Shown here piece by piece: positions 44,697 to 55,605 of a DNA stretch of 64,000 nucleotides. The DNA lies in contig NZ_JAUSXR010000001.1 in the NCBI RefSeq assembly GCF_030816155.1, positions 1,860,001 to 1,924,000 on the forward strand, written 5' to 3'. The number at the start of each line of letters is the position of its first letter. The first letter of the stretch is position 1. Both the position numbers and the translations under genes were made by a program. Origin of the DNA: Arthrobacter woluwensis (GTDB taxonomy: Bacteria > Actinomycetota > Actinomycetes > Actinomycetales > Micrococcaceae). The notes under the pieces are model-generated. The model did no database searches and was not told the DNA's origin. It was given only the letters and a program-made list of their open reading frames with translations.

Positions 44697-45752
44697 TTAC
44701 GCGGGACGGGTGAGGCTGCGCAGCGCGGCCGCGAGCAGTTCGGCCGTTTCCGGATCGGGGGCGGAGAACGTCACCGCCGGGTGCCCGGCGTCCGCCACCG
44801 GCAGCACGACGACGGCGGGCCCGCTCGCCACGAGGAAGCTGCGGCCGCGCTCCCCCGTCCTCGGCCCCCAGCCGCCGTAGTCGGCCGCCGTCGCCTCAAG
44901 CGCTTCGGCGCCTCGGATGTCCCCCGCGGAGATCCGGCACACGGGAAGGAACCCGCCCAGGCGCAGCGAGAGCCCCTCACGGCTCACACGGATGCGCAGG
45001 ATCAGCAGCGCCGCGGCGGCCAGGGCGAGCACCAGGAGCACCAGGGCCGGCCACGGGTTCACGATGCTCACAAGGGCCGCCGGGAAAACCCCCAGGAGGC
45101 CCGTCATCACGAGCACCGAGGTGCGGGGACGCGCCCACACCGCGGTCTCCACGGCGGCCAGCTCCGGATGCGCCAGAGCCTCGAGCTCCCGCTGCAGCGC
45201 ACGGTCATCGCGGGGATCCCATTGCGCGAGCGGTGTGTACACGTAATGGACCAGCAGGCCGAGACCGAGGGCGCCGCCGGTGCCCAGGAGGAGGACCAGG
45301 TTGTCCACATGGGAATTCCGCGCATCAGAAACGTCGAACTGACCCGCGAGTCCCGCCGCGGCCACCGTGCAGAGGAACAGGCTCAGGGTGATGCCGGCGG
45401 AGAGCATGATCCGCCGCATCAGCACGGGGAGGTTCGTCAGACCGGAGGCCACCAGGAACGGCAGTGAGGGGATGATGATCAGGAGGACCGCCATCGTCAG
45501 ATAGCCGGCGAGGTCCGTGAACGCCACGCCACCCTGGCTCTCCCAGCGGAAAGCCACGGGCGTGGGCAGGCGGCGCGCGACCGCCTGCACGGCCAGCCAG
45601 AACGCGCCGGCCAGGACCACGGGGAAGCCGACCGCGAAGCGCAGGGTCCGCCAGTCGATCACCCCGTCACGCCGACGTCGTGTTTCGTCTCCTTCTGCAC
45701 CGCGCATGTTCTTCACGCTACCCTCTGGCGGAGAGGAGCGGTCAGCGGGCAT
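44697..45752 (-). CDS. Multi-pass membrane protein, DUF1648-like N-terminus
   Basis: 351 residues (336 if the ATG at 45707 is used). There are about six membrane segments: around 37-58, 82-105, 115-137, 150-170, 212-232 and 236-252. The first extracellular part (LPTPVAFRWESQGGVAFTDL) resembles the DUF1648 motif of SdpI-like proteins. The C-terminal 90 residues form a soluble PH-like or beta domain (ISAGDIRGAEALEA, GRSFLVASGPAVVV). A role in envelope stress or immunity would be a guess. Start selection is uncertain because neither ATG has a good ribosome-binding site. Divergent from pepN. Confidence 0.65.
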   Translation of the reverse strand: MPADRSSPPEGSVKNMRGAEGDETRRRRDGVIDWRTLRFAVGFPVVLAGAFWLAVQAVARRLPTPVAFRWESQGGVAFTDLAGYLTMAVLLIIIPSLPFLVASGLTNLPVLMRRIMLSAGITLSLFLCTVAAAGLAGQFDVSDARNSHVDNLVLLLGTGGALGLGLLVHYVYTPLAQWDPRDDRALQRELEALAHPELAAVETAVWARPRTSVLVMTGLLGVFPAALVSIVNPWPALVLLVLALAAAALLILRIRVSREGLSLRLGGFLPVCRISAGDIRGAEALEATAADYGGWGPRTGERGRSFLVASGPAVVVLPVADAGHPAVTFSAPDPETAELLAAALRSLTRPA

Positions 45753-45828
45753 AGTTGTGAAACACTAGCTTCAAAGTGGCGCCAAAGGTGGCGCTCCTCA
45801 CCATCAGCCCCAGGGAAAGGCGCAGAAC

Positions 45829-48390
45829 TTGCCAGGAATGAATCTCACCCGAGCGGAAGCCGAGGAGCGCTCAGCGCTCCTTTCTGTTGACTCCTACACG
45901 GTGGACCTGGACCTCACCAGGGGCGATCGGGTCTTCGGCAGCACCACCACGGTGCGCTTCACGGCCAAGGACGGCGCCTCCACCTTCATCGACGCGGTGA
46001 CCGACTCGGTCTCCCAGGTGATCCTCAACGGCGCGGATCTCGACCCCGCCCAGGTCTCCGACGGCGTGCGGATCCAGCTCGACGGGCTGGCCGCCGAGAA
46101 CGTCCTCACCGTGGTCGCCGAGAACCCCTACATGAACACCGGCGAGGGTCTGCACCGCTTCGTGGATCCCGTCGACGGCGAGGTGTACCTCTACACGCAG
46201 TTCGAGGTCCCGGATTCGCGCCGCATGTTCGCGGTCTTCGAGCAGCCCGACCTCAAGGCGACCTTCACGTTCAACGTCACGGCCCCCGCGCACTGGGACC
46301 TGGTCTCCAACTCCCCCACCCCGGTGCCCGTGCCGCAGCCCGCAGGCGCGGACGGCGGCGCCCGCTCACTGTGGAGCTTCACCCCCACCCCGCGGCTGTC
46401 CTCGTACGTCACCGCCCTGATCGCCGGCCCGTACCAGTCGGTGCGCAGCGAACTCGTCAACTCCGAGGGCCGGACCATCCCGCTCGGCGTCTTCGCCCGC
46501 AAGTCCCTCATGCAGTACCTCGACGCGGACAACATCTTCGAGCTGACCCGCCAGGGCTTCGAATTCTTCGAGCAGCAGTTCGGCATCCCGTACCCCTTCG
46601 AGAAGTACGATCAGCTCTTCGTCCCCGAGTTCAACGCGGGCGCCATGGAGAACGCCGGCGCCGTGACCATCCTGGAGGGCTACGTCTTCCGCGGGCAAGT
46701 CCCCCAGGCCCAGGTGGAGCGCCGTGCGATCACCGTGCTGCACGAGCTCGCCCACATGTGGTTCGGTGACCTGGTCACCATGCGCTGGTGGAACGACCTC
46801 TGGCTCAACGAGTCGTTCGCCGAGTACATGTCCCACCTGGCGGCCGTGGAGAACACCGCGTTCACCAACGCCTGGACCACATTCGCCTCGGTGGAGAAGT
46901 CCTGGGCCTACCGCCAGGATCAGCTGCCCAGCACCCACCCGATCTTCGCCGCGATCAACGACCTCGCGGACGTCGAGGTCAACTTCGACGGCATCACCTA
47001 CGCCAAGGGCGCCTCGGTGCTCCGTCAGCTCGTGGCCTGGGTGGGCCAGGAGGAGTTCATGGCGGGCGTTCGCGCCTACTTCGCCAAGCACGCCTGGAAG
47101 AACACGGTCCTGAACGACCTGCTGGTCGAGCTGGAAGCCGCCAGCGGGCGCGACCTGGGCGACTGGGGCAAGCTCTGGCTGGAGACCGCCGGCGTGAACA
47201 CCATCAAGCCGGAGCTAGAGCTCGATGCGGCCGGCGTCATCACGTCCTTCACGCTCGTGCAGACCGCGCCCGCGGACCACCCGACCCTCCGCCCGCACCG
47301 CCTGGCCATCGGCCTGTACTCTCTGGACGCCGTGGGCCGCCTGGTGCGCACCCGCCGCCTGGAGCTCGACGTCGACGGCGAGCGCACCGAAGTTCCGGAG
47401 CTGGTGGGCACGCCGCACAACGGGCTCATCCTGATCAACGACGACGACCTCGCGTACACCAAGGTCCGTCTCGACTCGGCGTCCTGGAGCTATGCGCAGG
47501 AGCACCTCTCCGCGTTCGCCGAGTCCCTCCCCCGCACCCTGGTGTGGGCCTCCGCCTGGGACGCCGCCCGCGACGCCGAGGTGCCGGCCCGTCAGTATCT
47601 TCAGCTGCTCCTGAACAACATCGGCGCCGAGACGGACTCCTCCGTGGTGCTCATCCAGCTCCGCCAGCTGGCCACCACGCTGAACTTCTACGTGGCCCCG
47701 GAGCACCGGGAGCAGGCCATCATCGAGGCGGCGGACGCCCTCCTGGAGCTCGCCGAGAACGCGGCGCCGGGCAGCGACAGCCAGCTCCAGTTCATCAAGG
47801 CCTTCGCGCTGCACGCCCGCAGCCAGGCTCAGCTGGACTGTGTCGCCGAGATCCTCGACGGCACCCGGGAAGTCCCCGGCCTCGCGGTGGAGCAGGACCT
47901 CCGCTGGGAGCTGCTGACCTCGCTCGTGGTCGGCGGACGGGCCGCGCAGGCGGAGATCGACGCCGAGCTGGAGCGCGACAACACCGCGAACGGCCAGAAC
48001 TCCGCGGCACTGGCCAAGGCCGCCATCGCCACACCCGAGGCCAAGGCTGCCGCGTGGCAGGAGATCGTGGTGGACGGCAAGCTGTCCAACGCCATCCAGG
48101 GTTCCGCGGTGTCGGGCTTCACCCGCGTGCACGACGCGGCCCTCCTGGCGCCGTACGCGGAGAAGTTCTTCGAGGCCGTCCCCGGGATCGTGAAGAGCCG
48201 CACGCTGGCCCTCGCGCAGCAGATCCTCGTCGGCCTGTACCCGTCCTACCAGACGACCCAGCAGACGGTGGACCGCACCAACGCGTTCCTGGAGACGCTG
48301 GATGAGGACAGCGCCGCCCTGCGACGCACCCTCCTGGAGAACCGGGACGCCGTGGAGCGCGCACTCCGGGCACAGGCCGCGGACGTCTGA
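45829..48390 (+). CDS. pepN: Aminopeptidase N (M1 family)
   Basis: 853 residues. A zinc aminopeptidase trimming N-terminal residues from peptides in the cytoplasm. The substrate-anchoring GAMEN motif is at 271-275. The zinc site is HELAHMW with His305 and His309, plus Glu328 in LNESFAEYM. The C-terminal helical ERAP-like domain fills residues about 520-850. The TTG at 45829 (giving the family-typical M-P-G-x-NLTR start) is preceded by AAAGG at about 8 nt; an ATG three codons later is possible. Large hairpin terminator after the stop. Confidence 0.96.
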   Translation: MPGMNLTRAEAEERSALLSVDSYTVDLDLTRGDRVFGSTTTVRFTAKDGASTFIDAVTDSVSQVILNGADLDPAQVSDGVRIQLDGLAAENVLTVVAENPYMNTGEGLHRFVDPVDGEVYLYTQFEVPDSRRMFAVFEQPDLKATFTFNVTAPAHWDLVSNSPTPVPVPQPAGADGGARSLWSFTPTPRLSSYVTALIAGPYQSVRSELVNSEGRTIPLGVFARKSLMQYLDADNIFELTRQGFEFFEQQFGIPYPFEKYDQLFVPEFNAGAMENAGAVTILEGYVFRGQVPQAQVERRAITVLHELAHMWFGDLVTMRWWNDLWLNESFAEYMSHLAAVENTAFTNAWTTFASVEKSWAYRQDQLPSTHPIFAAINDLADVEVNFDGITYAKGASVLRQLVAWVGQEEFMAGVRAYFAKHAWKNTVLNDLLVELEAASGRDLGDWGKLWLETAGVNTIKPELELDAAGVITSFTLVQTAPADHPTLRPHRLAIGLYSLDAVGRLVRTRRLELDVDGERTEVPELVGTPHNGLILINDDDLAYTKVRLDSASWSYAQEHLSAFAESLPRTLVWASAWDAARDAEVPARQYLQLLLNNIGAETDSSVVLIQLRQLATTLNFYVAPEHREQAIIEAADALLELAENAAPGSDSQLQFIKAFALHARSQAQLDCVAEILDGTREVPGLAVEQDLRWELLTSLVVGGRAAQAEIDAELERDNTANGQNSAALAKAAIATPEAKAAAWQEIVVDGKLSNAIQGSAVSGFTRVHDAALLAPYAEKFFEAVPGIVKSRTLALAQQILVGLYPSYQTTQQTVDRTNAFLETLDEDSAALRRTLLENRDAVERALRAQAADV

Positions 48391-48432
48391 CCCCCGGCGG
48401 TGACCTGAGCGGCAGAGCCGCCACAGCAGCCC

Positions 48433-48482
48433 CGACGACGGCGGGTGGGCCACTCACGCGAGTGGGCCACCCGCCGTCGTCG
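48433..48482 (+). terminator. Terminator after pepN
   Basis: A 23-bp stem (48433-48455 with 48460-48482) with one mismatch and loop ACGC, 43 bp beyond the stop. Confidence 0.8.
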
Positions 48483-48546
48483 TGCCGCCGTCCTGATCCG
48501 GACAGCGCGGATGGCCTGGGCAAGCACGGCGCGCATAGCGCGGCAT

Positions 48547-48552
48547 TAGGCT
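48547..48552 (+). promoter_or_regulatory. Leaderless promoter of the OsmC gene, -10 TAGGCT
   Basis: It ends 6 nt before the ATG at 48559; no Shine-Dalgarno element. Confidence 0.5.
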
Positions 48553-48558
48553 GAGCAC

Positions 48559-49029
48559 ATGGCCATCGACCTGCATCATTACAACGTGACCGTGGACTGG
48601 ACCGGGAACCTCGGCACGGGCACGAGTTCCTACCGCGCCTACTCGCGGGACCACACCGTCCAGCTGCCCGGGCTGCCCCCGCTCCCCGGCTCGGCGGACC
48701 CCACCTTTCACGGGAATGCCGAACGGTACAACCCCGAGCAGCTCCTGCTCACCGCGCTGACGCAGTGCCACATGCTGTCGTACCTCCACGTGGCGGTCCA
48801 GCACGGGGTGACCGTCACGGCGTACCGCGATCACGCAACCGGGACCATGCGGCTGAACCGCGACGGCAGCGGCCAGTTCGAGGAGGTCACCCTGCACCCC
48901 GAGGTCACCGTGGCGGATCCCGCGCATCGCGAGCTCGCCGACGAGCTGCACCGCGAGGCCAACCGCCTGTGCTTCATTGCGAACAGCGTGAACTTCCCGG
49001 TCCATCACGAACCGAGCGCGCGGGCCTGA
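48559..49029 (+). CDS. OsmC/Ohr family peroxiredoxin-like protein
   Basis: 156 residues. The two redox cysteines are Cys70 (LLTALTQCHMLSYL) and Cys138 (HREANRLCFIANSV), placed as in OsmC/Ohr thiol peroxidases that detoxify organic hydroperoxides. The N-terminal strand YNVTVDWTGN and the PEQLLLTAL helix are typical. It is closer to the general OsmC branch than to Ohr. Single gene, leaderless. Confidence 0.88.
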   Translation: MAIDLHHYNVTVDWTGNLGTGTSSYRAYSRDHTVQLPGLPPLPGSADPTFHGNAERYNPEQLLLTALTQCHMLSYLHVAVQHGVTVTAYRDHATGTMRLNRDGSGQFEEVTLHPEVTVADPAHRELADELHREANRLCFIANSVNFPVHHEPSARA

Positions 49030-49105
49030 CGGTCCGCCTGCTCCTTCGGCGCCCCTGGCAGGACGCGCCCCCGGTAAGGACGGGCCGCGCCTACCGCAGC
49101 GGGGC

Positions 49106-50089
49106 CTACCGCAGCAGTCCCAGCAGTTCAGCCTCCCGGGCCGCGCTGAGTCCTGCCTTCCGCTCCCGGTCGAAACCCTGACGCCGCTCCCACTCGAGAG
49201 TGTCGGCCCAGGTCTCCTCACGATGACGCTGACGCAACCCCGAGGCGACGGCTCCCGCCGCGGTGCGGGTCATGAAACCCTCATAGCCGGCCGGGAGCCA
49301 GACGGGGAGCGACCCGGGGCCGGCCCACGGAGCGACGCCCTGTTCCTCCAGCCAGGCGTCCTCGGCGACGGCGGGCTCGCCGTCGAACCCTGAGACGCGC
49401 AGCCATTCGGCCACCTCATCCACCCAGGGCCGGGACGCGCCGGCCGCATTGAAGGTTCCCGCCAGGCGCCGTTCCGCGGCGGTCAACAGGAACGCGGCGT
49501 AATCCCGGACGTCCAGGTATTGCACGCTCGAGCGTTCCCCGCGGGGCAGCAGCACCCGGCCTCCCTGGGAGAGTCGGGCGGGCCAATAGCCGAACCGGTC
49601 GCTCGGATCACCGGGACCGACCAGCAGCCCCGGCCGGCTGATGTGGGCGCGTTCCGGGAGGGCGTCCAGGACTTCCAGCTCGCAGCGGACCTTCGCCGGC
49701 CCGTACTCCTCCATGGACGCCATCGGCGTGCCGGCCGGGAGCGGATCCAGCAGCTCCGCCGTCTCGTCGGCCTCCGGCACGTCATGCGCGGCGTAGACGG
49801 AGCAGCTGGACACGAGGGTCCAGTGCGCCGCCCGGTCCGCCAGGGCCTCCAGAGCCCAGGCCGCATGGTGCGGCTGGCGCGTCACGTCCACGACGGCGTC
49901 GAAGTCTCCTGTGAGCGCGTCCAGGGCGGCGGTCCCAGCTTCCCGGTCGGCCCGGTGCCAGTGGGCGCCATCCGGGGCCGCTCCACTCTCCCCTCGGGCG
50001 AGGATGTGGACCTCGTGGCCCGCGGCGAGGGCCTGCCGGGCCAGTTCGGACGAGAGGAATGCGGTGCCACCGAGGATCGCTATGCGCAT
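49106..50089 (-). CDS. NAD-dependent epimerase/dehydratase family protein
   Basis: 327 residues with a Rossmann start RIAILGGTAFLSSELARQAL, DAVVDVTRQPHHAAWAL, a VSSCSVYA strand, the YGPAKVRCELEVL stretch with Tyr and Lys of the extended SDR site, SRPGLLVGPGDPSDRF and VQYLDVRDYAAFLL. Substrate unknown; the pattern resembles isoflavone-reductase-like and sugar-nucleotide enzymes. TAGCCT ends 6 nt before the ATG, so the mRNA is leaderless. Confidence 0.85.
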   Translation of the reverse strand: MRIAILGGTAFLSSELARQALAAGHEVHILARGESGAAPDGAHWHRADREAGTAALDALTGDFDAVVDVTRQPHHAAWALEALADRAAHWTLVSSCSVYAAHDVPEADETAELLDPLPAGTPMASMEEYGPAKVRCELEVLDALPERAHISRPGLLVGPGDPSDRFGYWPARLSQGGRVLLPRGERSSVQYLDVRDYAAFLLTAAERRLAGTFNAAGASRPWVDEVAEWLRVSGFDGEPAVAEDAWLEEQGVAPWAGPGSLPVWLPAGYEGFMTRTAAGAVASGLRQRHREETWADTLEWERRQGFDRERKAGLSAAREAELLGLLR

Positions 50090-50095
50090 GCGTTC

Positions 50096-50101
50096 AGGCT
50101 A
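50096..50101 (-). promoter_or_regulatory. Leaderless promoter of the epimerase gene, -10 TAGCCT
   Basis: It ends 6 nt before the ATG at 50089. Confidence 0.5.
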
Positions 50102-50175
50102 CGGCGCTAGGGTGGTGAAGGCCATGGCTTCCGCCCACGGCAGAGATCGACACGTACGGCGAGGAAAGGACCCGA

Positions 50176-50817
50176 GTGGCAGTCAAGACAGGCAGCAGTG
50201 AGCAGGCGGCGATCGTGATGACAGGAGCGTCCGTCGATTTCCTCGAAGTGGCGATCGTGATCGCGGTCGGAGTGCTGATCTGGGCGCTGGCGACCTTCTT
50301 GATCCGCAAGGTCACCAAGCGGATCGCCCAGGGGATCACGTTCCTGAAGAAGGAGCGCTTCCGCTGGGTGGCTCCGGCGCTGCAGGCTCTGGAGAGCCAG
50401 CGCCGCGAGCAGCGGGCCAAGACGATCGGCTCCCTGCTGACGAGCGTGACCACGGTGGTGATCTCCGTGATCGTCGTGTTCTACGTTCTCAAGGCGTTCG
50501 GCGTGGACATCGCGCCGCTCCTGGCGAGCGTCGGCGTGGTCGGCATCGCGATCGGCTTCGGCTCCCAGCAGCTCATCCGGGATTACCTCGCCGGCATCTT
50601 CATCAGCCTCGAGGACCAGTACGGCATCGGGGACCGGATCGTGACCAGTGAGGTCGAGGGCGTCGTGAAGGCCGTGGGTCTGCGGATCACCAAGGTCGAG
50701 GGAGACGACGGCACCATCTGGTACCTCCGGAACGGTGAGATCATGAGGGTGGGCAACCGCTCACAGGGCAACTACGTCCCCGCAGAGACCCCCTCCGGCA
50801 CGGAAGAAGGACAGTAA
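50176..50817 (+). CDS. Small MscS-type mechanosensitive channel
   Basis: 213 residues. A first membrane helix lies at about 20-42 and a second near 93-117. The pore helix follows with [26 protein letters not shown] (in pieces), the MscS Gly/Ala-packed signature. The beta domain [34 protein letters not shown] and VGNRSQGN is present, but the long C-terminal cage is largely missing. It releases solutes at high membrane tension. The GTG follows GGAAAGGACCCGA. The globin gene starts 4 nt after its stop. Confidence 0.9.
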   Translation: MAVKTGSSEQAAIVMTGASVDFLEVAIVIAVGVLIWALATFLIRKVTKRIAQGITFLKKERFRWVAPALQALESQRREQRAKTIGSLLTSVTTVVISVIVVFYVLKAFGVDIAPLLASVGVVGIAIGFGSQQLIRDYLAGIFISLEDQYGIGDRIVTSEVEGVVKAVGLRITKVEGDDGTIWYLRNGEIMRVGNRSQGNYVPAETPSGTEEGQ

Positions 50818-50821
50818 GCGC

Positions 50822-51259
50822 ATGGTCAACCCCGAGGAGCGTCCGCAGCTCATGCGCAACGACCCGTTCTCGCAGCCCACGTACACGGACAGCTTCTACG
50901 AGCTGATCGGTGGTCACGAGACGTTCGTGAAGCTGGTCGATGTGTTCTACGAGGGCGTGGCCCAGGACGAGCTGCTCCGGCCGATGTACCCCGAGGAGGA
51001 CCTCGGCCCCGCGAAGCACCGGCTCACGATGTTCTTCGAGCAGTACTGGGGCGGGCCGAACACTTACAGCCAGGAGCGCGGCCACCCCCGTCTGCGGATG
51101 CGGCACTTCCCCTTCACCGTGACGGCGGAGGCCCGCGACCGCTGGCTCCTGCACATGCGCACGGCCGTGGACGCCCTCGAACTGGCGCCCCTGCACGAGG
51201 CGACGCTCTGGGACTACCTGGAACGCGCCGCCCACTCCCTGGTCAACACGCCAGGCTAG
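50822..51259 (+). CDS. Group II truncated haemoglobin (GlbO-like)
   Basis: 145 residues. The fold is [23 protein letters not shown], then [27 protein letters not shown], and the proximal haem ligand His95 in [11 protein letters not shown]. The EQYWGGP stretch with its conserved Tyr-Trp is typical of group II. The family binds O2 and NO and handles oxidative or nitrosative stress. Start codon behind AAGGA. Co-transcribed with the mechanosensitive channel gene. Confidence 0.93.
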   Translation: MVNPEERPQLMRNDPFSQPTYTDSFYELIGGHETFVKLVDVFYEGVAQDELLRPMYPEEDLGPAKHRLTMFFEQYWGGPNTYSQERGHPRLRMRHFPFTVTAEARDRWLLHMRTAVDALELAPLHEATLWDYLERAAHSLVNTPG

Positions 51260-51306
51260 GTCTCCTGGAGTCTTCGGGGCGCGCCTTCGGGTGCCCTGGG
51301 GAAGGA

Positions 51307-52017
51307 TCAGCCGAGCAGGCTGGCAGGGCGACGCACCAGCACGTGCCCGGCGGGCGTGCTCAGCCGCCACCAGGTGCCGTGGCGGAAGAGGGTGGCGTCG
51401 GCGTCGTCGGTCAGGAATCCGAGGGCATGCGCAGCGAACGCCGCACCCCGCGGCAGTTCCGCGGCGGATTCCGCTGCCTCGCCCTGCTGCACGATCCACG
51501 GCGCCGTGAACGGCTCGCCCCAGACGCTCGCGCGGGCATTGTTGACGATCAGCGCACCCGGACTGTCCGGCAGGATCCCCGCCACCCGGCGGATGCCTTC
51601 CTCGGCTGCGTCTCTCAGGGCGGCGCCGGACACGGCGGCGACCGGCTCCCAGGGACCGCGGGGCACCCCGACGCCGGCCCACGACTCACGCACCGTGGTC
51701 GGCGGGATCTCCAAGTGGGACGCCTCCGGCTGTCGCGCCACCCGGTCAAGGATCGCCGCGAGCGGGACGGTGACGTCGAGCTCCGCGGGGGCGGCCAAGG
51801 CGACCGTGCGCAGACCCAAGACGGTCGGCGTCGACTCGCCCAGCAGCGCGGGACGCAGCACGCAGACCGAAGCCAGGAGGACGGGTCCCGCGGCTTGCAG
51901 CCGGATGCCCGAATCCTGGATCGACTTGGCGCGCGTCACGAAGTTCTTCAGGTCTGCGAGGTCCCGGGCGTCGCTGAAGTCCAGCTGCTCCGGGCGGAAG
52001 AGGGTGGGTGCTTGCAC
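51307..52017 (-). CDS. Conserved actinobacterial protein of unknown function
   Basis: 236 residues, soluble, with a GTG start. Stretches are MQAPTLFRPEQLDFSDARDLADLKNFV (in pieces), SVCVLRPALLGESTPTVLGLRTVAL and ALIVNNARASVWGEPFTAPW. There are no recognisable catalytic motifs and no signal peptide. TAAAGT ends 7 nt before the GTG, so the message is leaderless. Its -10 region shares GAGTAAAGTCG with the promoter of the TesB gene. Confidence 0.65.
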   Translation of the reverse strand: MQAPTLFRPEQLDFSDARDLADLKNFVTRAKSIQDSGIRLQAAGPVLLASVCVLRPALLGESTPTVLGLRTVALAAPAELDVTVPLAAILDRVARQPEASHLEIPPTTVRESWAGVGVPRGPWEPVAAVSGAALRDAAEEGIRRVAGILPDSPGALIVNNARASVWGEPFTAPWIVQQGEAAESAAELPRGAAFAAHALGFLTDDADATLFRHGTWWRLSTPAGHVLVRRPASLLG

Positions 52018-52024
52018 CTCATCG

Positions 52025-52030
52025 ACTTTA
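52025..52030 (-). promoter_or_regulatory. Leaderless promoter, -10 TAAAGT
   Basis: It ends 7 nt before the GTG at 52017 and lies inside GAGTAAAGTCG. Confidence 0.5.
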
Positions 52031-52106
52031 CTCGGGCCTGCGCCGCCAAGGGTCGCGCTGTGTCATACGCCTCAATGGCCGGTCCCGGCCTACGCCGCCA
52101 TGCCGA

Positions 52107-52589
52107 TCAGCGACGACGGCGGAACGGCACCGCCTCACCGTTCCACTGTTCCAGCGCGTGCCGCTGAGCGGGGCTGAGGCGGACGGGCACGCCGCTTGCG
52201 CGGTTGACCAGGACCATGGACGACGCCGCCAGGGCATACACGGCCGAGCCGTCCGGTTCCGCCACCTCGTACCCGAAGTCGAAACTCGAGCCGCCGATGC
52301 CCGTCACCCAGATGTTGACGTGCACTGGATCGGTGCGGAAGAGCAGCGGCTTGACGTACTCGATCTCGTGCCGTGCCACCAGGGTGAAGTTCTCCACGCC
52401 CACCAGATCGTCGAAGGAGTCCTCCTCCGCGGCGCCCGCTCCCGCATCCTCGCCGAGAGCCCGGTGGATCAGCTGCACGCGCGCATCCTCGAGATAGCTG
52501 AGGTAGACCACGTTGTTCACGTGGCCGTAGCTGTCGATGTCGCCGAAGCGGATCTGGACGGGGAAACTCAGGCCGGGTCGTTCTGTCAT
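52107..52589 (-). CDS. Acyl-CoA thioesterase, 4HBT hotdog fold
   Basis: 160 residues. The hotdog signature FGDIDSYGHVNNVVYLSYLEDARV carries the Asp-x-x-Gly-His-x-N-N pattern of 4-hydroxybenzoyl-CoA-type thioesterases. EIEYVKPLLFRTDPVHV and the strand ASSMVLVNRASG follow. It hydrolyses acyl-CoAs of unknown chain length. The ATG at MTERPGLS was chosen because the fold begins there. Next to a second, unrelated hotdog thioesterase (TesB type) on the other strand. Confidence 0.9.
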   Translation of the reverse strand: MTERPGLSFPVQIRFGDIDSYGHVNNVVYLSYLEDARVQLIHRALGEDAGAGAAEEDSFDDLVGVENFTLVARHEIEYVKPLLFRTDPVHVNIWVTGIGGSSFDFGYEVAEPDGSAVYALAASSMVLVNRASGVPVRLSPAQRHALEQWNGEAVPFRRRR

Positions 52590-52697
52590 GAAGGAGATTC
52601 TTCCAGATCGGCGCGGCAGTCCTCGTCCCGCAGGCCGCACCGGGTGGCCTTCCGCCGGGCCCGGAGGATCACCGCCGAAACGCCACCACGCTCTCGG

Positions 52698-52727
52698 TTG
52701 AGCCTGCCGGAAGACACTGAGTAAAGT
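52698..52727 (+). promoter_or_regulatory. Leaderless promoter of the TesB gene
   Basis: -35 TTGAGC (52698-52703), 18-bp spacer, -10 TAAAGT (52722-52727), then 7 nt to the ATG at 52735. The best-formed leaderless promoter in the window. Confidence 0.65.
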
Positions 52728-52734
52728 CGGCTCC

Positions 52735-53661
52735 ATGACTGCAGAGCGTGATCGTCCCAGCCCCACCGTTCCGGACTTCCAGGAGACCGGGCGGAAGGCC
52801 ACTCAGGAACTGCTGAAGCTGTTGGAACTGGACGACTTCAACGGCATCAGGACGGACGAGGACATCTTCGTCGGGCCGGTGCACGAGCAGCCGCGCAGCC
52901 GCGTGTTCGGCGGTCAGGTCCTGGCGCAGTCCATCATGGCGGCCGGTCGCACGGTCGATCCGGAGCGCGCCGTCCACTCGATGCACGGGTACTTCCTCCG
53001 GGCCGGTGATTCCCAGGAGCCCATCACGTTCGGGGTCCAGCGCCTGCGGGACGGAAGGTCCTTCTCCGCCCGCCGCGTGCACGCCTACCAGGGCGGTGTG
53101 CCGATCCTCTCGATGATCGCGTCCTTCCAGACCGAGGACGAGGGCGTGGACCACTTCGAGCCGATGCCCCAGGGGATGCCGGATCCTGAGTCGCTCCCGT
53201 CCACCGCCGAGCTGCTGGCCGGGATCGACCATCCGGTGGCCCGGTACTGGGCCTTCGAGCGTGCCTTCGACATCCGGCACATCGACGCCCCGCTCTACCT
53301 GAGCGCCGATCCTCAGGCCGGAAGCCGGAACGCGGTGTGGATGAAGACCTTCGACAAGCTGCCGGACGATCCCGCGCTGCACCGCGCCGCCCTCGCCTAT
53401 GCGAGCGACTACACGCTGCTGGAGCCGATCCTGCGCAGGCACTCTCTGGCCTGGAGCAAGCCGGGGATGAGCGTCGCCAGCCTGGACCACGCCATGTGGT
53501 GGCACCGACCCGTCCGCGCTGACGAATGGCTCCTCTACGTGCAGGACTCCCCCAGCGCCCAGAACTCCCGTGGCCTGGCGCAGGGCCGGATCTACGACCG
53601 GAACGGCGTCCTCGTCGCGTCCGTGGCCCAGGAGGGCATGGTCCGCGTCCCCGAGCTGTAA
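52735..53661 (+). CDS. tesB: Acyl-CoA thioesterase II (TesB-type double hotdog)
   Basis: 308 residues, two hotdog units. The N-terminal unit has FVGPVHEQPRSRVFGGQVLAQSIMAA and VHSMHGYFLRAGD; the C-terminal unit has DYTLLEPILRRHSL, SLDHAMWWHRPVRADEWLLY and GLAQGRIYDRNGVLVASVAQEG. The Asp/His-rich SLDHAMWWH segment and the Gln of VAQEG match the TesB active site. It hydrolyses medium- to long-chain acyl-CoA. Full length, single gene. Confidence 0.94.
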   Translation: MTAERDRPSPTVPDFQETGRKATQELLKLLELDDFNGIRTDEDIFVGPVHEQPRSRVFGGQVLAQSIMAAGRTVDPERAVHSMHGYFLRAGDSQEPITFGVQRLRDGRSFSARRVHAYQGGVPILSMIASFQTEDEGVDHFEPMPQGMPDPESLPSTAELLAGIDHPVARYWAFERAFDIRHIDAPLYLSADPQAGSRNAVWMKTFDKLPDDPALHRAALAYASDYTLLEPILRRHSLAWSKPGMSVASLDHAMWWHRPVRADEWLLYVQDSPSAQNSRGLAQGRIYDRNGVLVASVAQEGMVRVPEL

Positions 53662-53698
53662 GGCACACGGGACCGGCGCCGCCTCGTTTTAGGACGGA

Positions 53699-53750
53699 AA
53701 CGGCAAGGGCCGACGACGGCGGTCTCCCGCGGTCGTCGGCCCTTGCCGTT
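53699..53750. terminator. Bidirectional terminator between tesB and ettA
   Basis: A perfect 19-bp stem (53699-53717 with 53732-53750) around a 14-nt loop, in the gap between convergent genes. Confidence 0.85.
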
Positions 53751-53796
53751 GCGCTGTGTCTTAGTCAGCCGCGCTGACCTGTCCGGCCTGTCGCGA

Positions 53797-55479
<1,683 letters not shown>

Positions 55480-55605
55480 GACCTTAAATCTAGTGCGTGG
55501 GCGCGCCGAAGTCCTATTCGTTCCTCGAACCGCCCCACGCTGGCATCGCAGCCGGCGCGCCTCCGGCCCGCCGCGTCACCGCACGAAAGGTCCTGACGGC
55601 TGAGC

